Source: CAYHMW01 sp964357925 (GTDB lineage Bacteria > Patescibacteriota > Microgenomatia > UBA8517). Taken from it: a stretch of 62,536 bases of DNA. Location: the NCBI GenBank assembly GCA_964357925.1, contig CAYHMW010000004.1, positions 1-62,536 of the forward strand, in the 5' to 3' direction. The position numbers were made by a program, and so were the translations under genes. A model generated the notes under the pieces. The model did no database searches, was not told the DNA's origin, and saw only the letters and a program-made list of their open reading frames with translations. How positions within the stretch are numbered: the stretch's first letter is position 1; each line of letters begins with the position of its first letter. Shown piece by piece: positions 48,014-58,117 of the stretch.

Positions 48014-51000
48014 ATGACATATCTACCCAACAATACCCAAAACCAACCCTTAAGTATCCATGAAGCATCTGAATTTCTTGGCGTCTCAACTAAAACTCTC
48101 CGAAGGTGGGAAGCAAAAAAAGTTCTCGTCCCTGTTCGTACCGCTGGCGGCCACAGACGCTACAGTTTTAAAAAGCTTGTAGAATTCAAAAACAAAGGCG
48201 CCAAAAGTAAATCAAATACAACCTACGATTCATCAACAATCTTCCCCCCAAGCTTCGACGCACTCCCAACAGTTTCCTACTTCACAAAACCCCTGCCGGA
48301 AACCCAAACGTCGATTGAGCCTGTATTGCTTCCGCATTTAAAACCCCTCGAACCAAGCGAAGTACCAGGGGCAACTGATCTACTCAAAAATGCAATTTCC
48401 GCAACAATATTAACCTCACTCGTAGCCTTAGTCTTGGCTGGATTTTCTATTCTATTTACCGCAGTCAAAATCAACCTACCAAGCATCGGGGATGCGCAGC
48501 CCCGAGGCGATCGGAGTGAGCTTTTCGGGGCCAACCCCAACCAAGAGAACACAGTCATCCCGCACGAAGATGCGGGATCCAGAATTGAAAACGATGTATT
48601 GGCTGCCAGTTCCATTCTCCAAGATGTAAATCTCAACATTAACGTCCCCACAAACATCGATAATAGCTTTCGCGTCAGCGGCGCTTCAACCTTCGATGAC
48701 GACATTGCCTTAAACGGCACAAACGTCACATCTACCCAAGATGAAGTGAATCTCTTCATTGGCACTAGTCCAGGGACGATCAACATCGGCGGTGGAGCTT
48801 CAACCACAAGCATCGGTGGAATTGCAAATCTGGGAGGCAATTCTCTCATCTCCCCTGGCGATCTACTGATTGACCCGGGCGGAGGCGGCGTGTCCATAGG
48901 CACGGGAACTGCAAGTACCATCAATCTGGCAGGAGACGATTTTTTCGTTTCTGGGGACTTCGAAGTTGACGGCTCCCTTGTCGTCGGCAGCGATTCAATT
49001 ACTGACCTCACAGGTTCCGGTCTTCAAGTAAGCTCAGGTGCTCTCCAAGCAACCCTAGGTACCTCAATCACAACCGGCGAAATAGAAAACGACACAATCC
49101 TGGAAGTCGATTTGGATATCACAAACGATCCGACAGACAACTACATTCTAACCTACGATTCGGCAACAGCCGGCTTTACTTGGGTAGCATCAAGTGCCGC
49201 AGTAATCACAATCGAAAACAACGACACAGGGGTAGGCACAGATGTCACGACAATCGACTTCTCAACAGACTTCACAGTTGCAGCTTCCCCAGCAAGTGAA
49301 ACAAACGTTTCCATCGCAGACGATATATTAAGCTTTACAGAATTCAGTGACACCCTGACAGCAGAAGACGGTACAATCCTCGACCTCTCGTCAATCAATC
49401 ATTCAACAACAGCTATTGAAGGTATCAAACTACCGCAAAGTGCTCTCTCAAGCGGCCCGAGTTCTGGTGATGGCTTCTTGGCATTCGACACTGATGATAA
49501 TCAAGTCAAAGTTTGGTACTCTGGTGCCTGGAGCTCAATTGCCGGAGCCTCAACCACCCTCCAACAGTCCTACGCCAATGATGCCGATGGCTCAGACGCA
49601 ATAATCGCCCTTACAGCTGACGACGATTCCATAATCGTAAGAAACCCCAGCTCAAGTGGCACAGACTCTGGATACTTAATGAGCCTTGATCAGCTAAATA
49701 CAGGCAGCGTTGATGCTCTTCAAGTCAGCAATTCCGGCACCGGCGACAGTGTCCAGATAACAAATTCGTCAACTGGTTTAATAATGAACCTCGCGGCTTC
49801 CGGTTCAGGAACTACAGCAGATGGCATATTAATATCTCAAACAGGATCGGGAACGATCACTGACGCAATTGATCTAAGCGATGAAACGATCACAAACGCA
49901 CTAAACATCGGTGCGAATATAATCATAGGAACAACCGCTTCAATCGACTTCACCAACTTTGATGTTGCAACAACAGGTGCAATTACAACAGGTGCAGCAG
50001 GTCAAGATGGCCAACTCGTAATCTACAATGACCTGGCCACTGATAGAAGCATAACGATTAACCCAAGTTCCTCTCAGGGAGCAGACATCACCTATACACT
50101 CCCCCCAGATGATGGTGCAGCTGATAATTATGTGTTAACAACAGATGGCAGTGGAGTTCTCAATTGGGAAGCAGTTACGGGAGCAGGCGCTGTTGATGAG
50201 ACAGGAACAAACACATCCGGCCAAATAGCGTACTTTACAGACGACAACACTCTCACCTCTTCATCGAATTGGGTATTTGTAGACAGTCAAACAACAGGCA
50301 ACACACTCTCAGTAGCTGCAACGACTCTAACCACAGGTAACCTGCTTGATGGAACCGCAACCTATGTCGACGCAACAGGAGGGACAGATAGTGCAATTGA
50401 TATCAATCTAACTAATAATCCAGTAACCAACGCAAACACGCTCCGTGGCTTAGACATTGGTTTCACTGATGCAGGAAGCCTTGCAAACACAATTTATGGG
50501 GTATACATAGATGCAACAACAGCAAACTCTAGTGACACTACATATGCAGGAGTGCTTCTTGGCGGCAACGTAGGAATCAATGATGCCACTCCAGATGCCA
50601 GACTTGAGATTTTAGCTACAACTGAACAACTAAGACTCACCTACACCGACGGTACTGTTGATGCAAGATTTACCGTAGACAGTAGCGGCAATCTCAATAT
50701 AGACGTTACAGGAACCAAGACCATCATAACCGACGATCTTCAGGTAACAGGCAACGACATTCTAAGCTCAAGCGCCACGGCAGCCCTAACATTATCAGGA
50801 ACAGATGTCACAGTAGCAGGTGATTTGACAGTTTCAGGCGGAGACATCATCGGCATCGCAACCACCAATCTCCTAAATACTGCCTCCACAACCATAAACT
50901 TCGCCTCTGCAGCCACCACTCTAAACATGGCAGACGCCGCAATCACAGGGACAATCGATATTGGAGGCGTCACAAGCGATGGCACAAGCACTATAAATAT

Positions 51001-54000
51001 CGCAACAAACGGTGCTGCTAACGCAGATGTTATAACAATTGGTAATTCAAATGCAGGAACAACACTTGCCTTGACAGGTGGAGATGACTGGAATATATCA
51101 ACAACTGGCATACTAACTCTTTCTGCATCAGCTGCACAAACCAGTGCAATAGTGGCCACAGATACCGACTACACAAACTTCGCAGATATCGGCGACAACG
51201 ATATAACAGGGACCACGTTCGATATCATTGGAACAACAGGAACAATTAACTTAACATACTTCGACGTATCGGCAACCGGTGCGATCACAACAGGAGGGGC
51301 CACCCAAGATGGCCAATTTATAATCTACAATGACCTTGCGACAGACCGCACAATCACCATAAACCCAAGCTCCTCCCAGTCTCTAGATATCACCTACACC
51401 CTTCCACCAGATGATGGCGGAGCTGACAATTATGTGTTGACTACAGATAGTACGGGAGTCCTAAACTGGGAAGCTATAACAGGAGCAGGTGGAGTTGGCG
51501 GCTCTGGCACTCAAAACGCGCTAGCCAAATTCACAGTCACTGGCAACACTATTGGAGACTCAAGTATCACCGACGATGGCACTACAGTAACTCTCTCAAC
51601 TGACGTCTCCTTAAGTTTAGGAGCGGGCGAAGAAGTCTCCCTTTCAAACACCGGTGCAAACTCTGATCAACTATCACTCTCCGTATCAGGAGTAACTACA
51701 ACTGGGATTGACGCATTATCACTTTCCTTCACCCAGGCAGACGACATCGACGCAACCGACGACAACGCAGCCGCACGAATCGCACTTACATCCTCCTCCA
51801 CTCAAGCGGATCTCCTATATGGAATCGACTTGGCAAATATCACGGCAGGAGCAGCGACAGAGACCGCTCTAAGAATTGGCTCTGGCTTTGATAATCTATT
51901 CGAACTTGAAGGCTCAACAAATGACGGCATAGAACTATTTGTTCAACTAACAGATCCAACTAGTACCGACAAAACAATAACATTCCCTAACGACACAGGA
52001 ACAGTCTGTCTCAGTTCAGGCAACTGTGCAGGTGGATCAGGAGGCAGTAAATGGACCGATAGTGGTGTAATCACCTACTTCACAGCCTACACAACAGACG
52101 ATGTCGCAATTGGTGATACCACAAGCGCCTCTGAATTCTACTTTGATATTTTGAGCACAGATAGCGGCCAACTATCGATGAACCCAAGCTCAGTTGGAAC
52201 AAAGATCGACATCAATCTTGAAACTGAATGGACTAGCGGGACCCTAATCAACGCAGACTTCGGAAGTAGCACCACACAAGGGGCTGACCTAGACATAACC
52301 GGCTTGGTGCTTAATCTTAATACTAATCTAACCGCAAACGCTGATGCGGACGTGACGGGAATAAATGTCCAAACCCCAGTCTTAACCTCCACAGAAGCCG
52401 TAACTACAAATTACTCTGTATACAATAATTCCGCCTCAGGGGCTCTTACTCAAAACACAGCTGCAGGAACAATTAATTGGCGAGGGCTAAATCTCACTAT
52501 GCCCAATATTACAGCGACGACTGGCACCATTACATCTGATGGCGTCAGAGTAGCAAACGGGACAATCACCACAGGGGGCACACAATCTCTCTTCCATGCC
52601 ATAACAACTGGCGTCGGAGCAGGAACACTTTACGGCCTAAATATTGACGGCATCACAGCAAGTGGTGGCACAGAACAAGCAATCGCTATCGGCGCAGGCT
52701 GGGACACTGACATAAACGCAACAACTTCTCTCGAAATTGGCATCGGTGGAGCCAACGAGTTAACACTAACTGCAACAGCTCTAGCTCCATCGACTGATTC
52801 AGGGCAAGATCTCGGCACCTCAAGTCTTCAATTTGCAGATCTCTATCTTGATGGTGGAAATGTGAATATCGATAACGCAACAGACATTGATATAGATGAC
52901 AATGTATCAGGTGCTCTTTCTATATCACAAGGTACCAATGACTATATAAATATAACAACAACAGACACGACTACTACATTTCTAATTGACATGCCCGTTG
53001 CCGGATCAAGCTCAACCACGGCAAACCTATTCACCTCAAATCTCACAAAAACAATAAATATAGGAACAGGGACAGACGGCGACACAATTAATCTAGGGGA
53101 TGGAACAGGCACAAACGCAATTGATATTGGCGGGGTGGGAAACTCTGGAACAGACACTATAAACATCTCAACCGAAGCTACAGCGTCCGATGTCATTACT
53201 ATTGGCAACTCCCACGCCTCTACAACCCTGGCTCTCACCGGTGGTGATGATTGGAGCATAAGTACGGCTGGGCTCGGCATATTCAGCCAGGTTGGTATAG
53301 GTACCACTGCTCCTGATGCAGCTCTTGAGATTAACCATGCAACAGGAGATAGCTTGAGGTTGACATATAACGATGCAAATGGCTCTGCTGCTGATTACAC
53401 AGACTTCTCTCTAAGTTCAACCGGTGCACTCACCTTGACTGGATCTGCAGCAACACTGGCAGCCAGCGCAACAGCAGAGAAAACATTCTTGACCCTAACC
53501 CCAGGAACAATAACCTTAACCGCTCCAACAGCCGTGACATCTTTGATGGAAACCTCAGTGATAACAGGGGCAACAATTGCAGCAAATGCAGCAACCACAG
53601 TGGATAAGGCAACAACACTGTCTCTGGTAGCACCAATTGACAGTACTAATGCAACACTAACTGCAGACTCAGCTCTCCGAATATTAAATGTAACCTCTGG
53701 TGCAGGTACCCTCACAACTCAGTATGGATTGTTTGTAGAGGACCTAACAGCAGGAGCAAGCGACTACGGCATCTACATTGCAGGCGCTGATACCTACTCT
53801 CTATATACAGCAGCCGGGTCAGTGAGCCATCTCTTTGAAGCAGCAGAAGGCCTTGTCCTCGATTCAGAAGCAACTGATTCAACCGGCACAGCTGGAGTAA
53901 TTGATCTTGATCTTGATGCCACAAGCTCACAGCAAGCCATTAACCTCGATATTGAAACCATAGCTGATGCAGGAGTAGATACTTTGATTGGTTTGGATAT

Positions 54001-57000
54001 ATTAGCAACGCAGACCTCCACAGACGATGATGTCGTCTACGGGATGAGAGTCCAAAACCTCGGAGGGACTCCTGATGCTGGTAACGAATATGGCATCTAC
54101 CAAGCAGGCATAAGCTGGGACTATGGACTATATGTAGAAGATGCAGCACTTTTCAACACAACTGCCGTAATCAACGGAACGTATCTTGGACTTGACTACG
54201 ATGCAGATGCAGGAAATGTAATATCGGTTGGAACCGGGCCCGAACAATCAACAGGGTCGCTATTCTGGGGCAATGACTTACTTTGCGATCCGGCACTAAC
54301 TAACTGCGGCTGGGCAACTTCAGCCAGCTCTCCTTTTACCCAATCAGGAGCTGATCCGAATGAGATTATTGATAAAAGCGATCTTACAGCCAGACTGAGA
54401 CTCCAATATGGTGATGCAGGAGATATCCAACTTGAAATTGACTCAACAAGTAACACAATTGTCCCCACAGCAGATGCGGTCTCGATTGATTTAAGCTCAG
54501 GAGCCACAAACACAGGAATCATAACAGCAGATGTTGATGGACTCTACTTGGTCATGGAAGCAGGTAATATAGTTGCAGATGGAGCAATCTCAGGGGTCCA
54601 CATTAACTTTGATCCAATCACAGGTGGTGGTGCAGGAGATCTGTTCTACGGATTAAACATTGATGGCATCACAGCAACAGGTGCAACTGAGGCAGCCATC
54701 AATATTGGCTCAGGCTGGGATACAGGCATCGCCATTTCATCAGCCATCGCTGGTGAAGCACTTGATCTAACGAGTGTTGCGGGCATCAGGACAACCGCCC
54801 TCATTGATCTCAACGAAAACAATACAACAGGAACTGTTCCAACCATCCAATGGGATAGTGCCGCAGATACCACAAGGGGTGGATTCATGGACATCAACCT
54901 TGCAGGTGCTCTTGCTACTGAAAACTTAATTGACCTAACAACCTCAGCCGCCTGGACCAGTAACCTACTCGATATCAACCTAGGAGCTGGCATCTCAACT
55001 GGCAATGTCATGGATATAACCTTTGGAACTGCAGCCCACACAGGTAATGCCATTGATCTAAACATGGGAACCAATGTGGCAGGCCAAGCCATCGATATTA
55101 ATTTGACAGGTGCAAGGACAGATGACGGCATCAACATTGATGATGATTCAACAGGCAATACTCCCATTCTTGACATGAACATTAGTGGAGTGCGAACGGG
55201 CAATGCCATCGATATTACATATGCAACTGCCGCCGCCACAGAGAATGCCATTGATCTAAATATGGGCACCAATGTGGCAGGAGATGCCATAAACATCAGT
55301 GCCGCCGCTACAACCGGAGATTCAATTGACATTACTCCCGGTGCAGCCAGGACTTCAGGTGCTGCTCTCAAGATTACAGACGGTTCCCTAGCAGCTGCAG
55401 TCACCGACGCCCTCATCCAACTCGACATCACAGGAACATCAGACACCAACAGCCTTGATTTTGACATCTCAGGAGGCAGCGCAGTCTCCGGTAACCAGCT
55501 TGACATCACCTACTCAAGTGCAGCCCACACAGGTAATGCCATTGACCTCAACATGGGCACCAATGTGGCAGGAAACGCTCTTGCCATCGCTACCGCCGGT
55601 ACCACGACTGGCCGCGCTATTGAAATCATTTCTGATGGTACTATTGTGGACTCACTCATCGATGTGGATATGAATTCGGGTGATTGGCAAGGCAACATTT
55701 TGGAAGTCACCACCGGCGGCTCTGCTTCTGACGGTGACGTGTTTAACATTACTTTGGAAGCTCTCGATGTTGCTGTACAAAATATGGTGGTAACAAACGC
55801 CGCCGCTACAACTGCAGCAGGATGGCTCATGGATGTCGATACTTCAGCTGCCTGGACTGGCATTGCCATGGATATTGATATTGCTGGTGCCGTCATCTCA
55901 ACTGGTAACTTCCTGGATGTCACCTACTCAAGTGGAGCTCACACAGGTAATGCATTCGACTTAAACATGGGTACAAACGTGGCAGGTAATGCAATTGACA
56001 TAGCAACTGCAGCCACAACTGGTAATGCAATCGACATAACAACAACCGGGGTCTTCACCAACGAACTCATCGATATCAATGTAGGAGCCAATGCTGCCAC
56101 AGGCGATGTAATTAATATAGATATGGGCTCAACGGCCACTGGTGCCCAAGCCTTTGTTCTAACTAACACCTCAGCCTCAACAGTCAACCAAGTTGACTTA
56201 ACAGCCAACTCACTCGTTAGTGGCAATCTAATTGACCTAAACTCCACCTCAACAGGGCTAACAACAGGAAGCTTCATATCATCGTCATTCACAGGTAATT
56301 CAACCTTCACTGGAGACCTAAACTACTTTGAATGGGCACCAACCACCTCGACAACTGCCAGTGGCGATATCTTCCAAATAAACATCGGTACAAGTGGCAC
56401 CACAACAGGCAAGCTTTTCCGTGTCAGCGATACAGGCAGTGACTTATTCGCCATAAGCGAGACAACTATCACAAGCGCTCTTCCTCACGAATTCACAGCC
56501 GCAGGAGACCTAAGCGTCGCCTACGATATCGCCTTTACAAATCAGACAGCCAGCTACATCAAATCAAACGGCCCAGTAACAATCGAGGCAGGCGAGTCTT
56601 TTGAGAGCAATAACCTTACACTCAAAACCTACAACTCAGGCGATATCGTCTTTGACGTTCCAGCAACCGGAACAGCAATTGTACAGGGAGCATTCTCAGT
56701 TGATTCTCAACAAACTTTAACTGCGAATAGTACCACTCCCTCAGTTGCTGCCGGTTCGCACTTTATAACTGCAAATACCTCTGATCCTACTCTTATATCT
56801 AATTTTACAAGTGGAACCACAGGTCAAATGATTTTCGTTGAAGCGGGGGATGCAGTAACAGATTTTGATTGTACTGCTTCTAGTCTGAACTGCGGCAATG
56901 CAGATATTACCGCAGTTACTGCTGGAGACACATTCAATTTTATATACGATGGAACCAATTGGAACATGATTAGCTGGATAGATAACGGCACCAGCTATGC

Positions 57001-58111
57001 CACCGGCGGCGCAGATTTAGCAGAGCTATTCGTTAGCTACATTCCTCTGGTCCCAGGCGAAATTGTGAAAGTCGATCCAGACAACGACAAACAAATTGTC
57101 CCAACTAACTCAAGCTATGACCACTCAGCTGTAGGGGTTGTATCAACAGCTCCCGGAATCACTCTAGGCACGGAGACCGAAGGGAAAACAAACTATGCCA
57201 TAGCCCTCGCAGGCCGCGTCCCCGCCAGGATCGCCGAAAACTCAGAACCAATCAGAAAAGGCGACTTTATTGCTACATCAAATGAAGTTGGACGTGCAAT
57301 GAAGGCAACTTCCCAGGGCAATGTAATCGGTACCGCTATGGAAGACTGGACCCCGGGATCCGGCCAAGACAAGATCGTCATGTTCATAAACAACAGTTAC
57401 GCCAATCCAAACCCAGCCCCCGCAGATTCGGGCAGTGTCATCCCGGACCCGGATCCGGGATCTGAAACATTGGTATCAGACGTTGAGTCCCTTGAAAGTC
57501 GTGTCACCCTCCTCGAAGACCAACTCGACATATTCTTGAGCACAACCCTCAACACACCAGTCGCCACTGATTCGGGAACAGCAACATCATCCGGAAATAT
57601 TGTCATCCCGCACGAAGATGCGGGATCTGGAAGCTTCGAGAAGCTGACCACGACTGACCTGTCTGTCTCAGGAGATGCAGTCCTTGGGGATGTCACAATC
57701 ACAGGTAATCTCAACATCGGTACGCTATCAGTTGACGGTTTTGGCAATTCTATTGATGCAATAGGAACATTGGCCATCCAACCACTGGCCCTAGGCAACA
57801 TCGAGTTCTTGGGAGGCCTCATAACCTTTGATACAGATGGCAACATAGTGGCCAAAACTATTGAGGTAGAAAAGATCTCAATCAAAGGCGATTCAGCCGG
57901 CATTGGTGCAATTCCAGAAGGTGAAAACGAAGCCTACATCGCCACAGATCAAGTCACAACAGACTCACTAATATTAGTAACACCAACAAGCGGCACCCGC
58001 TATCCATTGGTCGTAGCCACCAAAGAGCCAGGCCTCGGCTTCACCGTTCAAATCCCAGTGGCACCACTCTCAGACATTAATTTTGATTGGTTAATTGTGG
58101 ACAAACGATAG
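48014..58111 (+). CDS. Giant HTH-TM-fibre surface protein
   Basis: 3365 residues. Residues 12-60: MerR-type helix-turn-helix ('LSIHEASEFLGVSTKTLRRW', 'RTAGGHRRYSF'). Residues 127-150: one membrane span. Then about 2850 residues of Ser/Thr/Asn/Asp/Gly-rich repeats with fibre-like strands ('AIDLNMGTNVAGNAI', 'GLNIDGITATGATE', 'TINIGTGTDGDTINLGDGT', 'NYVLTTDSTGVLNWE'). Residues about 3000-3125: 'GADLAELF...GVVST' domain of tail-fibre-like proteins; about 3150-3176: short coiled coil; then a C-terminal domain. The HTH should be cytoplasmic and the rest outside. Role: adhesin or fibre with a built-in DNA-binding end is inference. Confidence 0.9.
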   Translation: MTYLPNNTQNQPLSIHEASEFLGVSTKTLRRWEAKKVLVPVRTAGGHRRYSFKKLVEFKNKGAKSKSNTTYDSSTIFPPSFDALPTVSYFTKPLPETQTSIEPVLLPHLKPLEPSEVPGATDLLKNAISATILTSLVALVLAGFSILFTAVKINLPSIGDAQPRGDRSELFGANPNQENTVIPHEDAGSRIENDVLAASSILQDVNLNINVPTNIDNSFRVSGASTFDDDIALNGTNVTSTQDEVNLFIGTSPGTINIGGGASTTSIGGIANLGGNSLISPGDLLIDPGGGGVSIGTGTASTINLAGDDFFVSGDFEVDGSLVVGSDSITDLTGSGLQVSSGALQATLGTSITTGEIENDTILEVDLDITNDPTDNYILTYDSATAGFTWVASSAAVITIENNDTGVGTDVTTIDFSTDFTVAASPASETNVSIADDILSFTEFSDTLTAEDGTILDLSSINHSTTAIEGIKLPQSALSSGPSSGDGFLAFDTDDNQVKVWYSGAWSSIAGASTTLQQSYANDADGSDAIIALTADDDSIIVRNPSSSGTDSGYLMSLDQLNTGSVDALQVSNSGTGDSVQITNSSTGLIMNLAASGSGTTADGILISQTGSGTITDAIDLSDETITNALNIGANIIIGTTASIDFTNFDVATTGAITTGAAGQDGQLVIYNDLATDRSITINPSSSQGADITYTLPPDDGAADNYVLTTDGSGVLNWEAVTGAGAVDETGTNTSGQIAYFTDDNTLTSSSNWVFVDSQTTGNTLSVAATTLTTGNLLDGTATYVDATGGTDSAIDINLTNNPVTNANTLRGLDIGFTDAGSLANTIYGVYIDATTANSSDTTYAGVLLGGNVGINDATPDARLEILATTEQLRLTYTDGTVDARFTVDSSGNLNIDVTGTKTIITDDLQVTGNDILSSSATAALTLSGTDVTVAGDLTVSGGDIIGIATTNLLNTASTTINFASAATTLNMADAAITGTIDIGGVTSDGTSTINIATNGAANADVITIGNSNAGTTLALTGGDDWNISTTGILTLSASAAQTSAIVATDTDYTNFADIGDNDITGTTFDIIGTTGTINLTYFDVSATGAITTGGATQDGQFIIYNDLATDRTITINPSSSQSLDITYTLPPDDGGADNYVLTTDSTGVLNWEAITGAGGVGGSGTQNALAKFTVTGNTIGDSSITDDGTTVTLSTDVSLSLGAGEEVSLSNTGANSDQLSLSVSGVTTTGIDALSLSFTQADDIDATDDNAAARIALTSSSTQADLLYGIDLANITAGAATETALRIGSGFDNLFELEGSTNDGIELFVQLTDPTSTDKTITFPNDTGTVCLSSGNCAGGSGGSKWTDSGVITYFTAYTTDDVAIGDTTSASEFYFDILSTDSGQLSMNPSSVGTKIDINLETEWTSGTLINADFGSSTTQGADLDITGLVLNLNTNLTANADADVTGINVQTPVLTSTEAVTTNYSVYNNSASGALTQNTAAGTINWRGLNLTMPNITATTGTITSDGVRVANGTITTGGTQSLFHAITTGVGAGTLYGLNIDGITASGGTEQAIAIGAGWDTDINATTSLEIGIGGANELTLTATALAPSTDSGQDLGTSSLQFADLYLDGGNVNIDNATDIDIDDNVSGALSISQGTNDYINITTTDTTTTFLIDMPVAGSSSTTANLFTSNLTKTINIGTGTDGDTINLGDGTGTNAIDIGGVGNSGTDTINISTEATASDVITIGNSHASTTLALTGGDDWSISTAGLGIFSQVGIGTTAPDAALEINHATGDSLRLTYNDANGSAADYTDFSLSSTGALTLTGSAATLAASATAEKTFLTLTPGTITLTAPTAVTSLMETSVITGATIAANAATTVDKATTLSLVAPIDSTNATLTADSALRILNVTSGAGTLTTQYGLFVEDLTAGASDYGIYIAGADTYSLYTAAGSVSHLFEAAEGLVLDSEATDSTGTAGVIDLDLDATSSQQAINLDIETIADAGVDTLIGLDILATQTSTDDDVVYGMRVQNLGGTPDAGNEYGIYQAGISWDYGLYVEDAALFNTTAVINGTYLGLDYDADAGNVISVGTGPEQSTGSLFWGNDLLCDPALTNCGWATSASSPFTQSGADPNEIIDKSDLTARLRLQYGDAGDIQLEIDSTSNTIVPTADAVSIDLSSGATNTGIITADVDGLYLVMEAGNIVADGAISGVHINFDPITGGGAGDLFYGLNIDGITATGATEAAINIGSGWDTGIAISSAIAGEALDLTSVAGIRTTALIDLNENNTTGTVPTIQWDSAADTTRGGFMDINLAGALATENLIDLTTSAAWTSNLLDINLGAGISTGNVMDITFGTAAHTGNAIDLNMGTNVAGQAIDINLTGARTDDGINIDDDSTGNTPILDMNISGVRTGNAIDITYATAAATENAIDLNMGTNVAGDAINISAAATTGDSIDITPGAARTSGAALKITDGSLAAAVTDALIQLDITGTSDTNSLDFDISGGSAVSGNQLDITYSSAAHTGNAIDLNMGTNVAGNALAIATAGTTTGRAIEIISDGTIVDSLIDVDMNSGDWQGNILEVTTGGSASDGDVFNITLEALDVAVQNMVVTNAAATTAAGWLMDVDTSAAWTGIAMDIDIAGAVISTGNFLDVTYSSGAHTGNAFDLNMGTNVAGNAIDIATAATTGNAIDITTTGVFTNELIDINVGANAATGDVINIDMGSTATGAQAFVLTNTSASTVNQVDLTANSLVSGNLIDLNSTSTGLTTGSFISSSFTGNSTFTGDLNYFEWAPTTSTTASGDIFQINIGTSGTTTGKLFRVSDTGSDLFAISETTITSALPHEFTAAGDLSVAYDIAFTNQTASYIKSNGPVTIEAGESFESNNLTLKTYNSGDIVFDVPATGTAIVQGAFSVDSQQTLTANSTTPSVAAGSHFITANTSDPTLISNFTSGTTGQMIFVEAGDAVTDFDCTASSLNCGNADITAVTAGDTFNFIYDGTNWNMISWIDNGTSYATGGADLAELFVSYIPLVPGEIVKVDPDNDKQIVPTNSSYDHSAVGVVSTAPGITLGTETEGKTNYAIALAGRVPARIAENSEPIRKGDFIATSNEVGRAMKATSQGNVIGTAMEDWTPGSGQDKIVMFINNSYANPNPAPADSGSVIPDPDPGSETLVSDVESLESRVTLLEDQLDIFLSTTLNTPVATDSGTATSSGNIVIPHEDAGSGSFEKLTTTDLSVSGDAVLGDVTITGNLNIGTLSVDGFGNSIDAIGTLAIQPLALGNIEFLGGLITFDTDGNIVAKTIEVEKISIKGDSAGIGAIPEGENEAYIATDQVTTDSLILVTPTSGTRYPLVVATKEPGLGFTVQIPVAPLSDINFDWLIVDKR
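48488..48583. repeat. Two in-frame palindromic elements in the giant gene
   Basis: 48488-48536 (GGATGCGCAGCCCCGAGG...CTTTTCGGGGCC, inverted GCCCCGA/TCGGGGC) and 48554-48583 (GTCATCCCGC...GCGGGATCCAGA). Both lie just after the membrane span and are translated ('AQPRGDRSELFGA' and 'VIPHEDAGS') without breaking the frame. Confidence 0.8.
57437..57464. repeat. In-frame palindrome in the giant gene (variant copy)
   Basis: GTCATCCCGGACCC/GGATCCGGGATCTGA, same outer arms as the other copies (GTCATCCCG...CGGGATC) with a different centre. It is translated as 'VIPDPDPGS', in the linker just before the coiled coil. Confidence 0.8.
57601..57630. repeat. In-frame palindrome in the giant gene (third copy)
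   Basis: GTCATCCCGCACGAAGATGC-GGGATC from 57602, almost identical to the copy at 48554 and to the intergenic copy at 35141. Translated as 'VIPHEDAGS' in the linker after the coiled coil. Confidence 0.82.
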
Positions 58112-58117
58112 TTTGTC

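Noticed and set aside
54646..55509. Long open frames on the minus strand under the giant gene (also at 52942-53307, 57397-57903 and others)
   Set aside because: They mirror the repetitive, stop-poor coding sequence of the plus strand and show no protein-family features or ribosome sites.
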